Below are positions 13,344-13,847 of a stretch of 13,847 bases of DNA, piece by piece. The stretch is from Comamonadaceae bacterium. Its GTDB lineage: Bacteria; Pseudomonadota; Gammaproteobacteria; Burkholderiales; Burkholderiaceae_C. Position 1 is the stretch's first letter, and every line of letters starts with the position of its first letter. The stretch lies in assembly GCA_947452325.1 (NCBI GenBank), contig CANGCZ010000021.1:1-13847 (forward strand). Reading direction: 5' to 3'. The notes below the pieces were generated by a model. The model had not been told where the DNA came from and did not search any database. It saw nothing but the letters and a program-made list of their open reading frames with translations. A program made the position numbers and the translations under genes.

Positions 13344-13847
13344 TCACTGAGAGAGCAGTTCGACGTAGGCCTGGTAGCTGTAACTTCTGTTCTTTTTTTG
13401 GCCAGTCATTTCAGCCACGATGCCCAGATCTTCCAGCACCTTGACCGCCGCCGTCGCTGTCGGAAAACTCGTGTACAGCTGCTGGCGAACGCGCTCGATC
13501 GTGAAGCGCGGCATCATCGGCAGCATTTCAAACAAGCGGTAGCTCGCAGGGCCGGCCTTGGGCGACTGCAACAGGCGCTTGCGGTCAGCTGCCACCAGAC
13601 TGGCCACTTCGATGATGTTGCGCTCTGCGTCCCCGGCTGCCATGGCCACACCCTCCAGGAAGAATGTCACCCAGGCTTCCCAATCGCCCTCGTTACGGAT
13701 GGCTGACAGACGACGGTAGTACTCGGCCTGGTGCAGCTTAAGATAACCACTGAGGTACATCAGCGGCTCTGCCAGCAATTCCCAATGCTCGAACAGTGCG
13801 GCGATCAGCAGGCGGCCAATGCGCCCATTGCCGTCCAGAAAGGGATG
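13344..13847 (-). CDS. fic: Fic family protein, 5' part outside the window
   Basis: The final 167 residues of a Fic-domain protein, open at the right edge. The first visible residues are the catalytic HPFLDGNGRIGR motif (minus-strand codons from 13847 to 13812), the consensus HxFx(D/E)GNGRxxR of enzymes that transfer AMP or other nucleotide groups onto Ser/Thr/Tyr hydroxyls of proteins. After helices with LSGYLKLHQAEYYRRL comes a C-terminal winged-helix-like region (about 114-165: FTIERVRQQLY, TAAVKVLEDLGIV, NRSYSYQAYVELL), as in chromosomal Fic/DUF4172-type proteins with a DNA-binding tail. The visible motif is complete, so it is likely active, but the N-terminal part, including any inhibitory helix, is not in view. 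The TTG at 13778 is not the true start. A good terminator lies about 100 bases beyond its stop. Confidence 0.92.
   Translation of the reverse strand, partial: HPFLDGNGRIGRLLIAALFEHWELLAEPLMYLSGYLKLHQAEYYRRLSAIRNEGDWEAWVTFFLEGVAMAAGDAERNIIEVASLVAADRKRLLQSPKAGPASYRLFEMLPMMPRFTIERVRQQLYTSFPTATAAVKVLEDLGIVAEMTGQKKNRSYSYQAYVELLSQ

Noticed and set aside
13257..13706. Plus-strand open frame opposite fic
   Set aside because: Antisense to the clear Fic protein; no recognisable domain.

Overview
The window looks like chromosome of a betaproteobacterium, probably order Burkholderiales. The gene families, moderate GC and protein style point there, but I cannot name a genus. Genes are dense, with intergenic gaps all under about 200 bases. 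There is no tRNA, rRNA, insertion sequence, CRISPR array or integrase.

Left and central block (about 1-9100): membrane-lipid and phosphate-economy genes. In order: a PlcP-type metallophosphoesterase (LpxH-like, proposed phospholipase C); the lysophospholipid transporter lplT; psd, phosphatidylserine decarboxylase, convergent and overlapping the lplT end; a class III PLP aminotransferase with an N-terminal hydrophobic anchor, divergent from psd; an Mpo1/DUF962-like membrane protein on the minus strand; divergent from it, an Agt-like GT4 glycosyltransferase followed 10 bases later by a class I PPK2 polyphosphate kinase; and convergent with PPK2, ugd, UDP-glucose 6-dehydrogenase. The reading I favour is a phosphorus-sparing lipid remodelling locus. 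PlcP would strip phospholipid head groups to leave diacylglycerol, Agt would re-cap it with sugar, Ugd could supply UDP-glucuronate, and PPK2 would draw on polyphosphate to recharge nucleotides. PlcP/Agt remodelling is known in rhizobia and marine heterotrophs; the extra partners (aminotransferase, Mpo1-like protein, PPK2, Psd, LplT) are the less familiar part. Support comes from candidate Pho boxes: an 11-bp-periodic array of CTGTCAT-like heptamers in the Mpo1-like/agt intergenic region, and a good two-heptamer box followed by TACAGT upstream of sixA.

Middle block (9100-10720): sixA, a phosphohistidine phosphatase, then on the minus strand arsC and aqpS overlapping by ATGA, a compact arsenate-reduction and arsenite-channel unit with no arsR in view. 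Arsenate enters cells through phosphate transporters, so this fits beside a phosphate-scarcity locus, but the link is inferred.

Right block (10900-13847): less recognisable genes. A 96-residue membrane protein; on the minus strand a secreted small protein with two CxxC motifs and, 2 bases after its stop, a tiny Cys-rich CWC-like ORF that runs antisense into the membrane-protein gene; a 459-residue protein I cannot assign, whose C-terminal part faintly resembles toxin-antitoxin regulators; a hairpin terminator; and the C-terminal part of a Fic AMP-transferase-family protein whose HPFLDGNGRIGR motif sits exactly at the right edge.
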